Assembly (NCBI RefSeq): GCF_000499845.2
Contig: NC_023756.2
Coordinates: 41,417,393 to 41,481,392, forward strand
Reading direction: 5' to 3'
From: Phaseolus vulgaris
Lineage: Eukaryota > Streptophyta > Magnoliopsida > Fabales > Fabaceae
Length of the DNA stretch: 64,000 nt
In this document: piece by piece, positions 1 to 11,400 of the stretch
Layout: each line of letters starts with the position of its first letter
Numbering within the stretch: the first letter of the stretch is position 1
Position numbers and translations under genes: made by a program
The notes under the pieces: generated by a model
What the model was told of the DNA's origin: nothing
What the model saw: the letters and a program-made list of their open reading frames with translations, nothing else
Databases searched by the model: none

Positions 1-689
1 ACTGTATATAAACATAAATAACTTCGTAAAGACTAATTTTTCAATTTAAATGTGCGACTCTTTTTTGTTTTTTCCTCTTCCAAAAAGATTTGTTCATAAA
101 ACCTTACATGTTTATTCCAAGGCGCACATAGGAACAATGCACATGTTGAAAGCATGTTTACATGCAAATTTGACATAACGAAATTTTTGGAACTTGTCAT
201 AATCATGTTGACCATGTGGATCAAAGCTTCATTTGATGTTTCCAAATACTACATTGAAGACTGGAAGGGTGTGTGTGTGTCTAGGTAGATTTTGATGTAC
301 CTGTATTTAGCTCTTTCGAATGCATTACGATCCAAGTCCATTCCAAGTAATGTTTCCTTTTTCATAAACTGTTAAGTATTTTTAACCGGTAGATTTATTG
401 TATCAACATGTTAAAATTACTTAACTTCTTTTACTAGTTTTAAAAGAATTTATTTGTCAAAAAATTTACTCCCTGTTCAGTAAAATCAACAAGTTATTTC
501 GATAAATGAATTTGTTTAAAAGTTGTTGATTTCTTCTGTTAAGAAAATATCTGTTTCTTATTTAAAAAAATTAATTTGATGAATCTAACTATTTTTCTGT
601 TCTCATAACACATTTGCTTTAAATGTTTAGTTGTTTTGTCTTAAATGAAAATATTATAAAAAGGGTTTATCTGTACATTTCAAATAACG
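1..689. other. Intergenic, nothing recognised
   Basis: AT-rich DNA with a short GT run near 270. A 70-codon minus-strand frame at 33-245 resembles no family I know and has no gene-like context, so it is not called. No promoter or RNA gene is recognisable. Confidence 0.5.
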
Positions 690-1460
690 ATAATTAATCA
701 GAGAGAACATATTGTTTTGCTTTTTGAAATCTTGGAGTAACTTTTTTGCATCTTGGATCATTCTTGTGTTGAAAAGAAGTTGCATATGATTTTGTACAAC
801 ACTAGTTTTCTTGCTGCTTCTCAGGTGTGATCAATCATTTTCTACATTTTCAAGTTTATGCTCAAGAAGATTCGATAGTTTTCTATTAATATGTTGAGGA
901 TTGTTTTGTGTGTACGAGTACAAATTATTGTAGGGTTCAATAATTATTCTCTTGATTGTATAACTTTGTTACATTGTGTTTAGTGAATTCTCATTAGTTT
1001 GGCTGAGGACTGGATGCAACTCTTATGTTAAGAGTGAACCAATATAAAGATTTGTGTGATTCTCTCTATCCCTCTCTTTAGTGTTTCAATTTGCTGCATA
1101 TTTGTTATTCATTGAACTTCAATTGATTGAATTAATATAGATTAATTGATATATCTTTTATAATTGGTTGAACAAAATAATCAATCAATTGATTTTATCA
1201 GAATTTTCAATCTGACTTCTAGTTTTGCGAAAATATTTTGAAAAACAATTCATCCTCTCTTATTTTAGGCCATCTATTTTAACAAATCACACCATAATTT
1301 ATATAAAACTAATTGATATCTCTTCTATAATCGGTTGAATAGAATAATCAATCAATTAATGTTATTAGAATTTTCAATATGACTTCTAGTTTTGCGAAAA
1401 TCTTTTGAAAACAATTCATCCCTCTTATTTTAACAAATCACACCATAATTTATATGGTCT
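690..1460 (+). mobile_element. Probable LTR remnant of a copia (SIRE-like) element
   Basis: The stretch around 1000-1075 (gaggactggatgcaactc, then a sentence-like run ending in accaatataaagat and a CT-rich tract) reads like the R/U5 part of legume SIRE/Maximus-type copia LTRs. The repeated aacaattcatcc motif also resembles the 3' end of such LTRs. No coding sequence or target duplication was found. Family assignment is from memory of typical LTR wording and is tentative; it could be another LTR family. Confidence 0.35.
1141..1459. repeat. Tandem duplication, period about 167 bp, two diverged copies
   Basis: Copy 1 (about 1141-1306) and copy 2 (about 1307-1459) share the same order of blocks: aattgatat, ggttga, ataatcaatcaatt, acttctagttttgcgaaaat, aacaattcatcc and aacaaatcacaccataattt. 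Copy 2 carries small deletions. It lies inside the LTR-like remnant. Confidence 0.8.
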
Positions 1461-2329
1461 CAATGTGAATCGTCGTATTGATTTGACCTTTATCGAGTTT
1501 TTTTGTCTTTTTCACCGGAAATCTTTTGCTCCTTCTATCAAAGGTAAATCCTCTTGAATGTTTTCCTTTTATTGTGCATCTTTCAATGCCTTAGCTTCCA
1601 ATTTCGAATAAACATGGTTAGTTATAATCATAATCATCACTTCCCTACCTCTACTAGTGAAAAATTTATTTTAGTGAGTGTAGGTCACCATGACCAATGA
1701 GAAAATTGAAAGATTCATTACCTTTTTCACCACAAAATTGATTGATTACACTAGATTTATTGTCACGTGTCCTTAATGTCATCTGTTTTTCCATGAAAGT
1801 ATCTATTTGTCCCATAAGATTTGTCCAACCATTGTCATACTTTTGCGTGCTTGTCTCTTACTATGTTGCAATAGTAAAATAATTTTAGCTCAATTATAAA
1901 GTTCTTTTTTAACACATGACTATTGATTATATATATTCATATGTGATTATTTTGTACTAAATATTAATAAAAAAACAATATATAAGGTGAAGATTTATAC
2001 ATACATATATGCCTATTCCTAGAAAAGTAACGGAATTAGCAATGATATTTGTATTCCAATAGGTTTATGAAAGAACTATTCTAATGACAACAAATAAAGG
2101 ATTTTGAAAGTTTGGTGTCTACGTCTATTTAAGTTGATGTTTTTTATGATATACAATAAAGCAAAATAGGAAAGTGAGAACAAATATCAATGTAAAATAG
2201 TGTCATATAAAAACAAGACACAAAACAACTTTACAATTTTATCATTATAATCCATTTTATTTTATTTTAAAAAATATAAATTAAATTTGTAGAGACTAAT
2301 CAAGATAAATAAGTTTTCACCATGATAGA
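1461..2329. other. Intergenic AT-rich DNA
   Basis: No coding frame, RNA gene or clear repeat was recognised in this stretch. Confidence 0.5.
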
Positions 2330-2409
2330 CATAATAACACAAAATAATATAATCTTGAATATAAATCCTCATAATAACACAAAATGATATAATCTTGAAT
2401 ATAAATCAG
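2330..2409. repeat. 40-bp direct tandem repeat, two copies
   Basis: The unit beginning cataataacacaaaat occurs at 2330 and again at 2370, with one or two mismatches before the second copy ends. Confidence 0.85.
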
Positions 2410-2559
2410 GTCAAACACTAAGTACAATATCTTTAAATCTTTATTTATTAATGACTTTATTAATGAATAAAATAATTAATGAATATTATCATAAAAAATA
2501 TATAAGTTTATATATTAATTAGATTTAATTAATATAAATAGAAATAATTAAAGATGACT

Positions 2560-3231
2560 AATACTGAAGATAAATTAAATATAACTAAATAAAACATACC
2601 AGTGCTTAACTGGATATAAATTAAATTATATAAAAATAATCAATACATAACTGGAAATAAATTAATAATGTAAATAAGATGAATTAATGTGTAATTAAAA
2701 ATAAATAAATAAAATAGATAGGTAAATAATATAAATATATAAATAAAAATAGATCAATCTATAACAAAATATAAATTAAATCATATAAATAAATAAAATG
2801 AATCAATATATAACTAAAAATAAACAAAATAAAATGAACGACAATATATATAAAAATAGATTAAATACATAAAATGATCTTAGAAATATCTTATTGAACC
2901 ATCATAATTATAAAATAAATACGTAACATATAAATAAAATGATAAATATATATATTTTTTATCTTAATTACAACACATGACACACTACAAAATAGATCAA
3001 TACATAACAAAAAATAAATTAAATTATATAAATAAATAAAATGAATAAGTGTATAACTGAAAATAAACAAAATAGAATAAACGAGCATATATATATAAAT
3101 AGATTAAATACATAAAATGAGCTTATAAATATCTTATTGAATAATCATAATTATAAAATAAATACGTAACATATAAATAAAATGATAAATATCTTTTTTT
3201 TTAATCTTAATTACAACACGTGATACACTAA
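2560..3231. repeat. AT-rich minisatellite with a 244-bp tandem duplication
   Basis: Two large units (about 2746-2989 and 2990-3231) align along their length with period about 244 bp. Both contain ttataaaataaatacgtaac and end in ttaattacaacac. The 2560-2745 part looks like a more decayed copy of the same short words (tcaatacataactg, aaataaattaaat). Confidence 0.8.
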
Positions 3232-3716
3232 AATTAGAGGACAAATATTTTGTTTTTTGTTTTCTCTTTCTCTTTATTTTCTTTCTCTCTTTTTCTCTTC
3301 CAAGTACGTTAGATTCAATTGACTATATGCATTTGAGAGTGAAAAAATTGTTCCGTGTTTAGTGATGTGTTTGCAAGGAGTTGCTTCTTAAACTCATCTA
3401 ATGTGTTTAGTGATGTTTTGTAAGGAACATTTTCTCTAATGCAATTTTGTCATAATGGGAAAAAACAAAATTATTTTAATATTATTTAATTCTGATTTAT
3501 GTTTAGATTATTTGAGGTTATACTAGCATACTCCTTCTAAGAAAATAAAATAAACAAAAAAAATATCGTTTTAATCTTATATTCATTAAAATAATATTGT
3601 TATGATTAATTTAAAATATGGTTTATTTTGAAGTTTGAAACTTCACTATAGTTTTTTAAAAAAAAAGATTTCGATGAATTAAGAATTTTTTTTTTATCAT
3701 ATCTCTAAGTTATATA

Positions 3717-3990
3717 CTATGTAGCACAGACACTCATACGACACAAACACGAATACAGAAACAGAGATACGTATGATCTCTAACATGTAGGATACGGAGA
3801 CACGAATTTGTTTCTTATTTTTATAATCATAATAAAACTTTATATAATAAGTTTGAGTTTTTAGAAAATTAATGTATTTCTTTTTTTAAGATTATGTTAG
3901 ACCCGAGTTAGAATTGTCAGAAATCCAATAAATATTTTTTGAATTGGACACTTAACCGATAAGTGTCATACGAATGTTGTGTCCGAGCTT
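3717..3990. repeat. Dispersed MITE-like repeat, copy 1
   Basis: It starts ctatgtagcacagacac and ends near gtgtccgagc. The body contains attggacac, a block around taataagtttgagtttttag and tctctaacatgtaggatac. The same order of blocks is found, reverse-complemented, at 24656-25068. The ends are rich in GTGTCC/GACAC words and look like imperfect inverted termini. No target duplication was established. It lies about 270 bp upstream of the ABCB26 start codon. Confidence 0.7.
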
Positions 3991-4260
3991 TATAGGTGGA
4001 ACTAAAATAAAAACTAACTTAAAAAAATATAAATAAAATTAAAAATGAAACAAGATTTAATTCTTAATTTTTGTTTGTTTGTTTTTAACATATTTTTCTA
4101 ACAAATGAAAATAAAAATAAAAATTGGATAAATAACACTTTCAGCATGAGTGACAGCAGAACGGAGTCCCAGAAGCAAAAAACTCTGTTCTTCTTTCACT
4201 TCCTTACTCTCTCTGCACCTCACAACGCACAACTCTGTTTCTTCATCTTCCACAGAACCA

Positions 4261-5441
4261 ATGGCTTCTGCAACACTCTCTCTGCATTACCCACTCCTTC
4301 TTCTCCGTTCTCCTCTTTCTACCAGAATTACCAAACCACCCCTCTCACCCCGACCCCTTCTTCTCCCTCACCCTCTCCACTCGCGATTCCTCCTCCCTCC
4401 GCCACGCGCCTACGTCGCCGCGCCCGCATCCGACCACAATTTTGGAGACCCGGATCCGAAGGTGGTCGGGTTGGGTTCAGAGAACGCGAAGCCGCAAAAC
4501 GTGATCACGTGGAGCCTCCTCTGCACGCTTCTCATGAACCACAAACTGCGCCTGGCTCTCATGGTCGCAACGCTCTTCGCCTGCTCCACCTGTACACTAT
4601 CCATGCCCCTCTTCTCCGGTAACTTCACTTCTCTCTTCCCCATTTCATAACTAAATTAATTAACCAATTACCTAATTTTAATCAATTGCCCAAATTTTGA
4701 ACCTCTCATTTATTTTACATTTTTGAACTGATGAATAAACCTTTGTCTTGTTTTGTATAATCACAACACTTAAAACTATACCTTTTGTTTTTTGTAATAA
4801 CGGATTATTCATTGTCAGAAGAAAAGTAACATTAGCACAGTATATTCCGAACTGCTTGGTTAAGAAATACAATCTGCATATATCAACCAAAGTTTTCTTT
4901 CTAAAAGAAAAATTGAAAATGAGTTATTTGTATTTGTATAAAAAAATATCATAGAAGAACTCCTTCCTGTGTTTAATTTAATATATTGGTGATATTTTTT
5001 TAAAACTTAATTAAATTAATGAGTTTGATTAGTATGTGTAATTAGTTAGAAGTGTACAAGAAGATTAAGATATGGACAAAATGATTAAAGGTTTCTTTAT
5101 GTATTATATAGATACGTACTTTTTAGAGTTTTTCTCTTAAAAATATGGTTTTTTCTTTCTATCAACTAACATGCTGTGGTTATGGTTGGGTTTGGATTTT
5201 GGGAATGTTACAAACTCAACTTTGAGTTGAAAAATTATTTGTCAAATCTTCTAAGGATATTACTTTTCGTGTTAAACAGAAAAATACTTCTTAATTGTGA
5301 AAAAAAAAAACATGGGATTTCAACAGTTGAAAATTTTGTTCGGATACTTGAATATCTATTTGTTTGCTAAAAAAATGAATAATTTTTCTCATAAATTAAA
5401 ATTAGTTAATTAGTTTATATAATTATATATAAGTATTGTTG

Positions 5442-5476
<35 letters not shown>

Positions 5477-8400
5477 GGGATCAAGTTAATAATTTAACTA
5501 TTTTATGTTTTTAACTTCTTTTAGTGAGTGCCCAACCGTAGTTGGGAATAATATGGTTATATAAATATTTGTTCTAGGAGAACTGGAAATTTTTTTTCTC
5601 TTTCTTTTGTAGAAAATGGGATGATGAAGTTATATTTTCTCATGGAAAATAATTTGGATTGTTGTGCAAATTTGAATTTTCAGTGTAGTTTACTGTTCAT
5701 GCATATGATTTAACCGTTGATCATGTTATATATGCATTCTTATGCGTTGTTGTTCTTTTAGGACGGTTTTTTGAAGTTCTAATTGGAGTTAGACCTGAAC
5801 CGTTATGGAAGCTACTTACTAAAATTGGAGTTCTGTATGCCATGGAGCCACTTTTAACTATTATTTTTGTTATAAACATGAACATTGTGTGGGAGAAAAT
5901 TATGTCAACACTAAGAGCTCAGATCTTCGGAAGAATATTGATTCAAAAGGTAGAGTTAAATCTTTCTAAAAGTCCTGCTAATTTGTTTTTTCTATTTATT
6001 ATTTTTATGATTAATATTATTTCTCATTGGTAATGCTTGGATTGGAGATAGTTCATCGTTAGAATATATATGGCTGTTTTATTATTGATAGAAAGTTATT
6101 TTGCTTTTATTGATTAATCATATAGTTTTTTTTTAATTTGTGCAGATTGAATTTTTTGACAAATACAAGGTATGTGTATGAAATTATTTACATTATATGT
6201 GCTTTTACTTTTCCATATTTATGATGTGTCTCTTGAGATATTTGGGCTAAGACATCGTAAGCAGAAGCGGATAGCCATTGTTCTGTCACCTTTACCTGAT
6301 TGATTGTTATGCGTAGTATTCTATATAGTCTTTGTCTTCACTCCCTCCTTTCAGTGCTTTTGTCTTCTCTTTTCTTTGTATTCTATGTTTTCATCTATTT
6401 CTGTAACTTAGTCTAAATATCTTTCCAATATGATTTTATGAATACCAGTATATTATTTAAATTTTTTTATTTTATTGAGCTAATAATATCATTTTGTTTC
6501 TTTGCTTAATGATAGTGTACACTGACAAAGTAGGTGCAAAAACTTTTGCACTTTCTTGGATTTGCTTATAGGTTGGTGAACTCACAGGTTTGTTAACATC
6601 TGATTTGGATTCTCTTAAAAATATTGTCAGCGAGAATGTATCAAGGGATCGCGGATTCAGGGCATTATCTGAGGCAAGCAACTCTACACCAATGTGAGCT
6701 TTATATTTCCTATATTCAAGCATGTGTTGGTTTATTCCTTTTTCACTTTGTTCGATAGACTTTCCTGCTTTTCTTGGGGAGTGAAAATTTTACCACATTT
6801 TTTTGGTGTGAAAGAAATGCTTCCATGCCTAAGAGCGAACCTTTCTTCTTTTGTCAATTATGTTGTACTCATGCATATTTTTGTTTGCATTTTGCTGCTT
6901 CTGCTCTCTTTGTTCTTGTAGGTCATTGGAACAATATTCATACTTTTTTCTTTAGCACCGCAACTGGCACCCATTCTAGGTGTTCTGATGCTCGCAGTTT
7001 CCATTTCAATTGGTAAGTTTACATTTTATCTGATGAAATCAATTCAATGACCATGTTCAACACTGTTATGGTTTATTATAAAAACCAGAAATACAATCAC
7101 CTATCTTGTATTCATCCTTTCTAAAATGTTAGTTAAATGACCTTCATAATTTTATAAATGGCTTATATGCAATCTGACAATTGTATGTAGCTTGAACAGT
7201 AAAACAGTAATTTGTTAAAAAAATTTGGAAACATTATTTTTCATTTCATGTATTCTTCCCTGGCGCTGATTCATTTTGGTCCTCTGTAGCTATCTACAAG
7301 AGATCTACATTGCCAGTTTTTAAAGCACATGGGAAGGCCCAAGCATCTATATCTGACTGTGTAACTGAAACGTTTTCAGCTATTAGAACAGTGAGTTCCC
7401 ATTAGTTAATGTTTTTATTTCAAGCATTTGTCTTGTGTGTTGTAATGGCATCAATTTATAACGGTGTGCTTACAGGTAAGATCCTTTGGTGGTGAAAAGC
7501 GCCAAATGTTCTCTTTTGCTAATCAGGTAAGATTATTTAAGGACCAATAGCTAATTTAAGAAGGGTATGTCATTCTCTAGATATTCCCATGTTATTTATT
7601 TGTTCAATACAGGTTCTATCTTTCCAATCAAGTGGGATAAAGCTTGGGACTTTCAAATCTGTAAATGAATCCTTGACTAGAGTTGCTGTTTATATTTCTT
7701 TAATAGCATTATATTGTCTTGGAGGAAGCAAGGTTAAGGCGGTAAGCAATTCTAGCTTATAAAACTTGTCTTTTCTCTATATAATTGCAAATTTAATCAT
7801 GATCTTCTCTCTTTATTGCCTTCTGCAACATATTGTCAAATATGATTACTGTTGCTACTTATATCATTATGTATGCATTATTTCTTCTGATTTAACTTTC
7901 TCTTATGATCATATACATCTTTCTCTTATTGCGTTTTACATGGATTTGAACATTGAATATTTCTGAGTTGCCCTTAATTCTTGCTTTCAGGGTGAACTCT
8001 CTGTTGGAACCATGGCATCTTTTATCGGATATACTTTCACTTTAACATTCGCTGTAAGCTATTTGAGTTTCTTGACTTTGTTTTTCTTTATATTTTTATC
8101 CTCTGCCTGTCTGATTATGTCTTTCAGGTTCAAGGACTGGTTAATACTTTTGGAGATCTTCGTGGAAGTTTTGCTGCTGTTGAGAGGATCAACTCTGTTT
8201 TTTCTGGAGTTCAAGTTGATGATGCCCTGGCTTATGGCTTAGAAAGAGAACTGAGACAAAAAGCAGTGGATGATGAAAACTATAAATTGGTCTTATCTAA
8301 TATTTCTACTGAGAATAGCCAAAAAAATTATTTTCACTATATGTCAGCTCTCAAAACATCAAGCAATTTATTTAGCTTAGCTTGGTCCGGAGATATTTGT

Positions 8401-11400
8401 CTTGAAGGTATCTTTATTGCTATTTTGTTTGTATCCCTTGTGACGTGTTGTTTTAATGGATGACTTGCTAATGTTCTTGTAATTGGAGCTTTAATAACTT
8501 GCTACTTCTCTTTTAGTCATGAGATGAACTTAAGTTACTAAATGTATGAATTCTCTTTTGAGGGGCTTTGACTTTCTGTTGGTTGCCTCTTAAGGAAGAG
8601 ATATTATCATCCAATTTCAATATTAAATATTTATGTCCATCTGACAATTGAAGTTTTAGTTTCTTACTTGATCTCTCACTCTCTCTCACAGGCAGACATA
8701 TTACTTTTACAAGTGTAAAGTAGTTCTATAATAACATAACATTTTCATAATAATCTGATTTATTTTGTAATGTATACTTCTTTTATTTTTTTCCTTCTCT
8801 TTCAATGACTGTGCTCATATCATACTGCAGATGTATATTTCTCTTATCCATTAAGGCCGGATGTGGAAATCTTACATGGCTTAAATTTAAGACTAAAATG
8901 TGGAACTGTAACTGCACTAGTGGGTCCAAGTGGTGCAGGCAAAAGTACAGTAGTCCAGCTATTGTCTCGATTTTATGAGGTTTTGATTTCAGTTTATGTT
9001 GTAAGATGAAGTTTCATAGTTATCTTGAAAATACATACATAAAGTAATCTTTATTTCTGCAGCCAATAAGTGGCTGTATAACAGTTGCAGGAGAGGATCT
9101 CCGAACATTTGACAAGAGTGAATGGGCCCAGGTTGTGTCTATTGTAAATCAAGTAAGGAATAAGAAGAATCTTATGTATGATATTAAACGTATTGCTTTC
9201 ATTTCTTTACAAATTTTACATATTATAGGAGCCTGTTTTGTTTTCGGTGTCTGTTGGAGAAAACATTGCATATGGGCTTCCAGATGAAGATGTCTCTAAA
9301 GAAGATGTCATTAAGGCAGCAAAAGCTGCAAATGCTCATGACTTTATAATTGCACTTCCACAGGTTGGTTTGTCTTCTGAGTATGCCGATGCTTTTATAT
9401 AGGTACGATAGAAAAATTGTTCTTATCACTATTTTATTTTTCTTGAAAGGGCTATGATACACTTGTTGGTGAGCGTGGAGGCCTATTGAGTGGAGGACAG
9501 AGACAGGTACAGTGGAGTTCACATATATTACACTCTCCTTGCATGGTATGCATTTTACTCATGGACACATTCAAATTTTTTTGACTCTTGTTTCTGAACT
9601 ACAGAGAATTGCTATTGCCCGCGCTCTCCTAAAGAATGCTCCCATCCTTATACTTGATGAGGTGATATTTTTTGTTTAATTCTGTGTTTTTCTATGTACT
9701 CTCTCCATGCTTCACATAGACAGGGTTGTTTGAAATTGTGTGATTTGTACACACGAGTACTCTTATTTATTGTGAAGAAGAGATATAATAACAAAGAACA
9801 AAATCAATACTTAATAATGGGAAATATTTCTCTATCAAATCATACTCCCCTATTTAATGTAAGCATGTCACATCTCTAACACCCCCCTCAGGCCATAATA
9901 TATACAACATGAGTCAAGCTTGTTACATATGCTATCAACATGGGAGCCCTTAACACCAAAGTTAACAAAGTAAATGATGATTTGTCCTCAGAGCACCTTC
10001 TGTCTCACAAAGTGATAGTCAATTTCTACGTATTTGGTCCGCTAATGAATAGCAACTTGATTTTTGCATACGAGTTTGGTACCTTGAGTGCCTCTAAATT
10101 TAATTCTTGGAGTTGTCTAACTCATGTAATCTCACAAGCAGATACTACCATGACATAGTACTTAGTTTCAGCACTGGATCCAAAAACCGTTTTATACTTC
10201 TTACACTTCCAGGAGATCAAATTTCCTCCATTGAGAACACAATAGCCAAAAATGAACTCCCTTTTTTATGGTGATCTTTCCAAATCAGCATAGAGTAAAA
10301 AATAATTTTGGAATTGCCTTTGTCCTTGTATATTGATTCGCAACCTAGTGCATTTATAAGGTATTGAAGGATACTCTTGGCACTTTACCAATGACCATCA
10401 CATGGATCCTTCCAAAGTTGGCTAATCACATAAATGCAAATGTGATGTCTGACCTAGTGACAATGAGGTAATTAACTCTTCCTACTAGACAATGATATCA
10501 GGGTCTTTTAATGACTCCTTTGACCTAGAAGAAGCTTCACATTTGGATCCATAGAAGTGTCACTTGGGCAACTATTAAGCATACTAAATTGTTAGAGAAA
10601 AATCCAACAACCCATATTTTGATTAAGTTTTGTTAGAGAACAAAGTATAAAACATTATTATATTCGTCTATAAGACGAAAGGATTTCATTTACAACAAAT
10701 CATGGAAGGCTCAAGTATTCCATGTGATAGACGATAAGATGCGTTGCAGTCTCATTTCCCTCTAATAAGCAATGTTTTGCTCAGATGATAAGCACATAGA
10801 CTAAAGCTAATGTTGTACTTCACGAAAATACACTTTATGCTTATTCTATGTTGCAGAGAAACAACTCTTTTTTTCAATGTTTATACAGAGACATCTTTCA
10901 CGAAGAAAAACACATACATATATGGAAAGATTTAGTTACAATTTGTAAAGTGCTGAAATGCTGTTGAAATTTTTCATGAACCCTAAAACTCTTTTTGAAA
11001 ACACTATTGTGTTTATTAGCGAACTAGTAGAGTGCTTAAACCTTGTATACATTGTAAGACGTTACCTTCTCTAGTTAGCAAACTCTTGGATATTTTAGAT
11101 GACGTTTTTCACAATGAGTCATACCAAACTCAAGCTGAGTGGAGGTGAACCAACCAAACTATGCTCAAGGAGATCACTTTAAAGCATAGAAGGAGCAACA
11201 AAGCCTACAACCAACGGGTGAATTGTTGGAGAGTGTAGAATTGGATGGTTAATCCATATGCATTTCTTGCAATTTATCATGAAGGGAAACATTTTTTATG
11301 TCCAACTAATGAAAAAGTCAATGATGAATGACAATCAATAGCGAGAAAATGACAAACAAAGATGATTTTGGATACTGAGGAAAAAGTGTCGCCATAATCA

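Noticed and set aside
4146..4622. A 158-codon plus-strand frame overlapping the ABCB26 start in another phase
   Set aside because: It is a shadow of the transporter's GC-rich first exon. A TATA-like gataaataa lies so close upstream that transcription probably starts after its ATG, and the protein resembles nothing.
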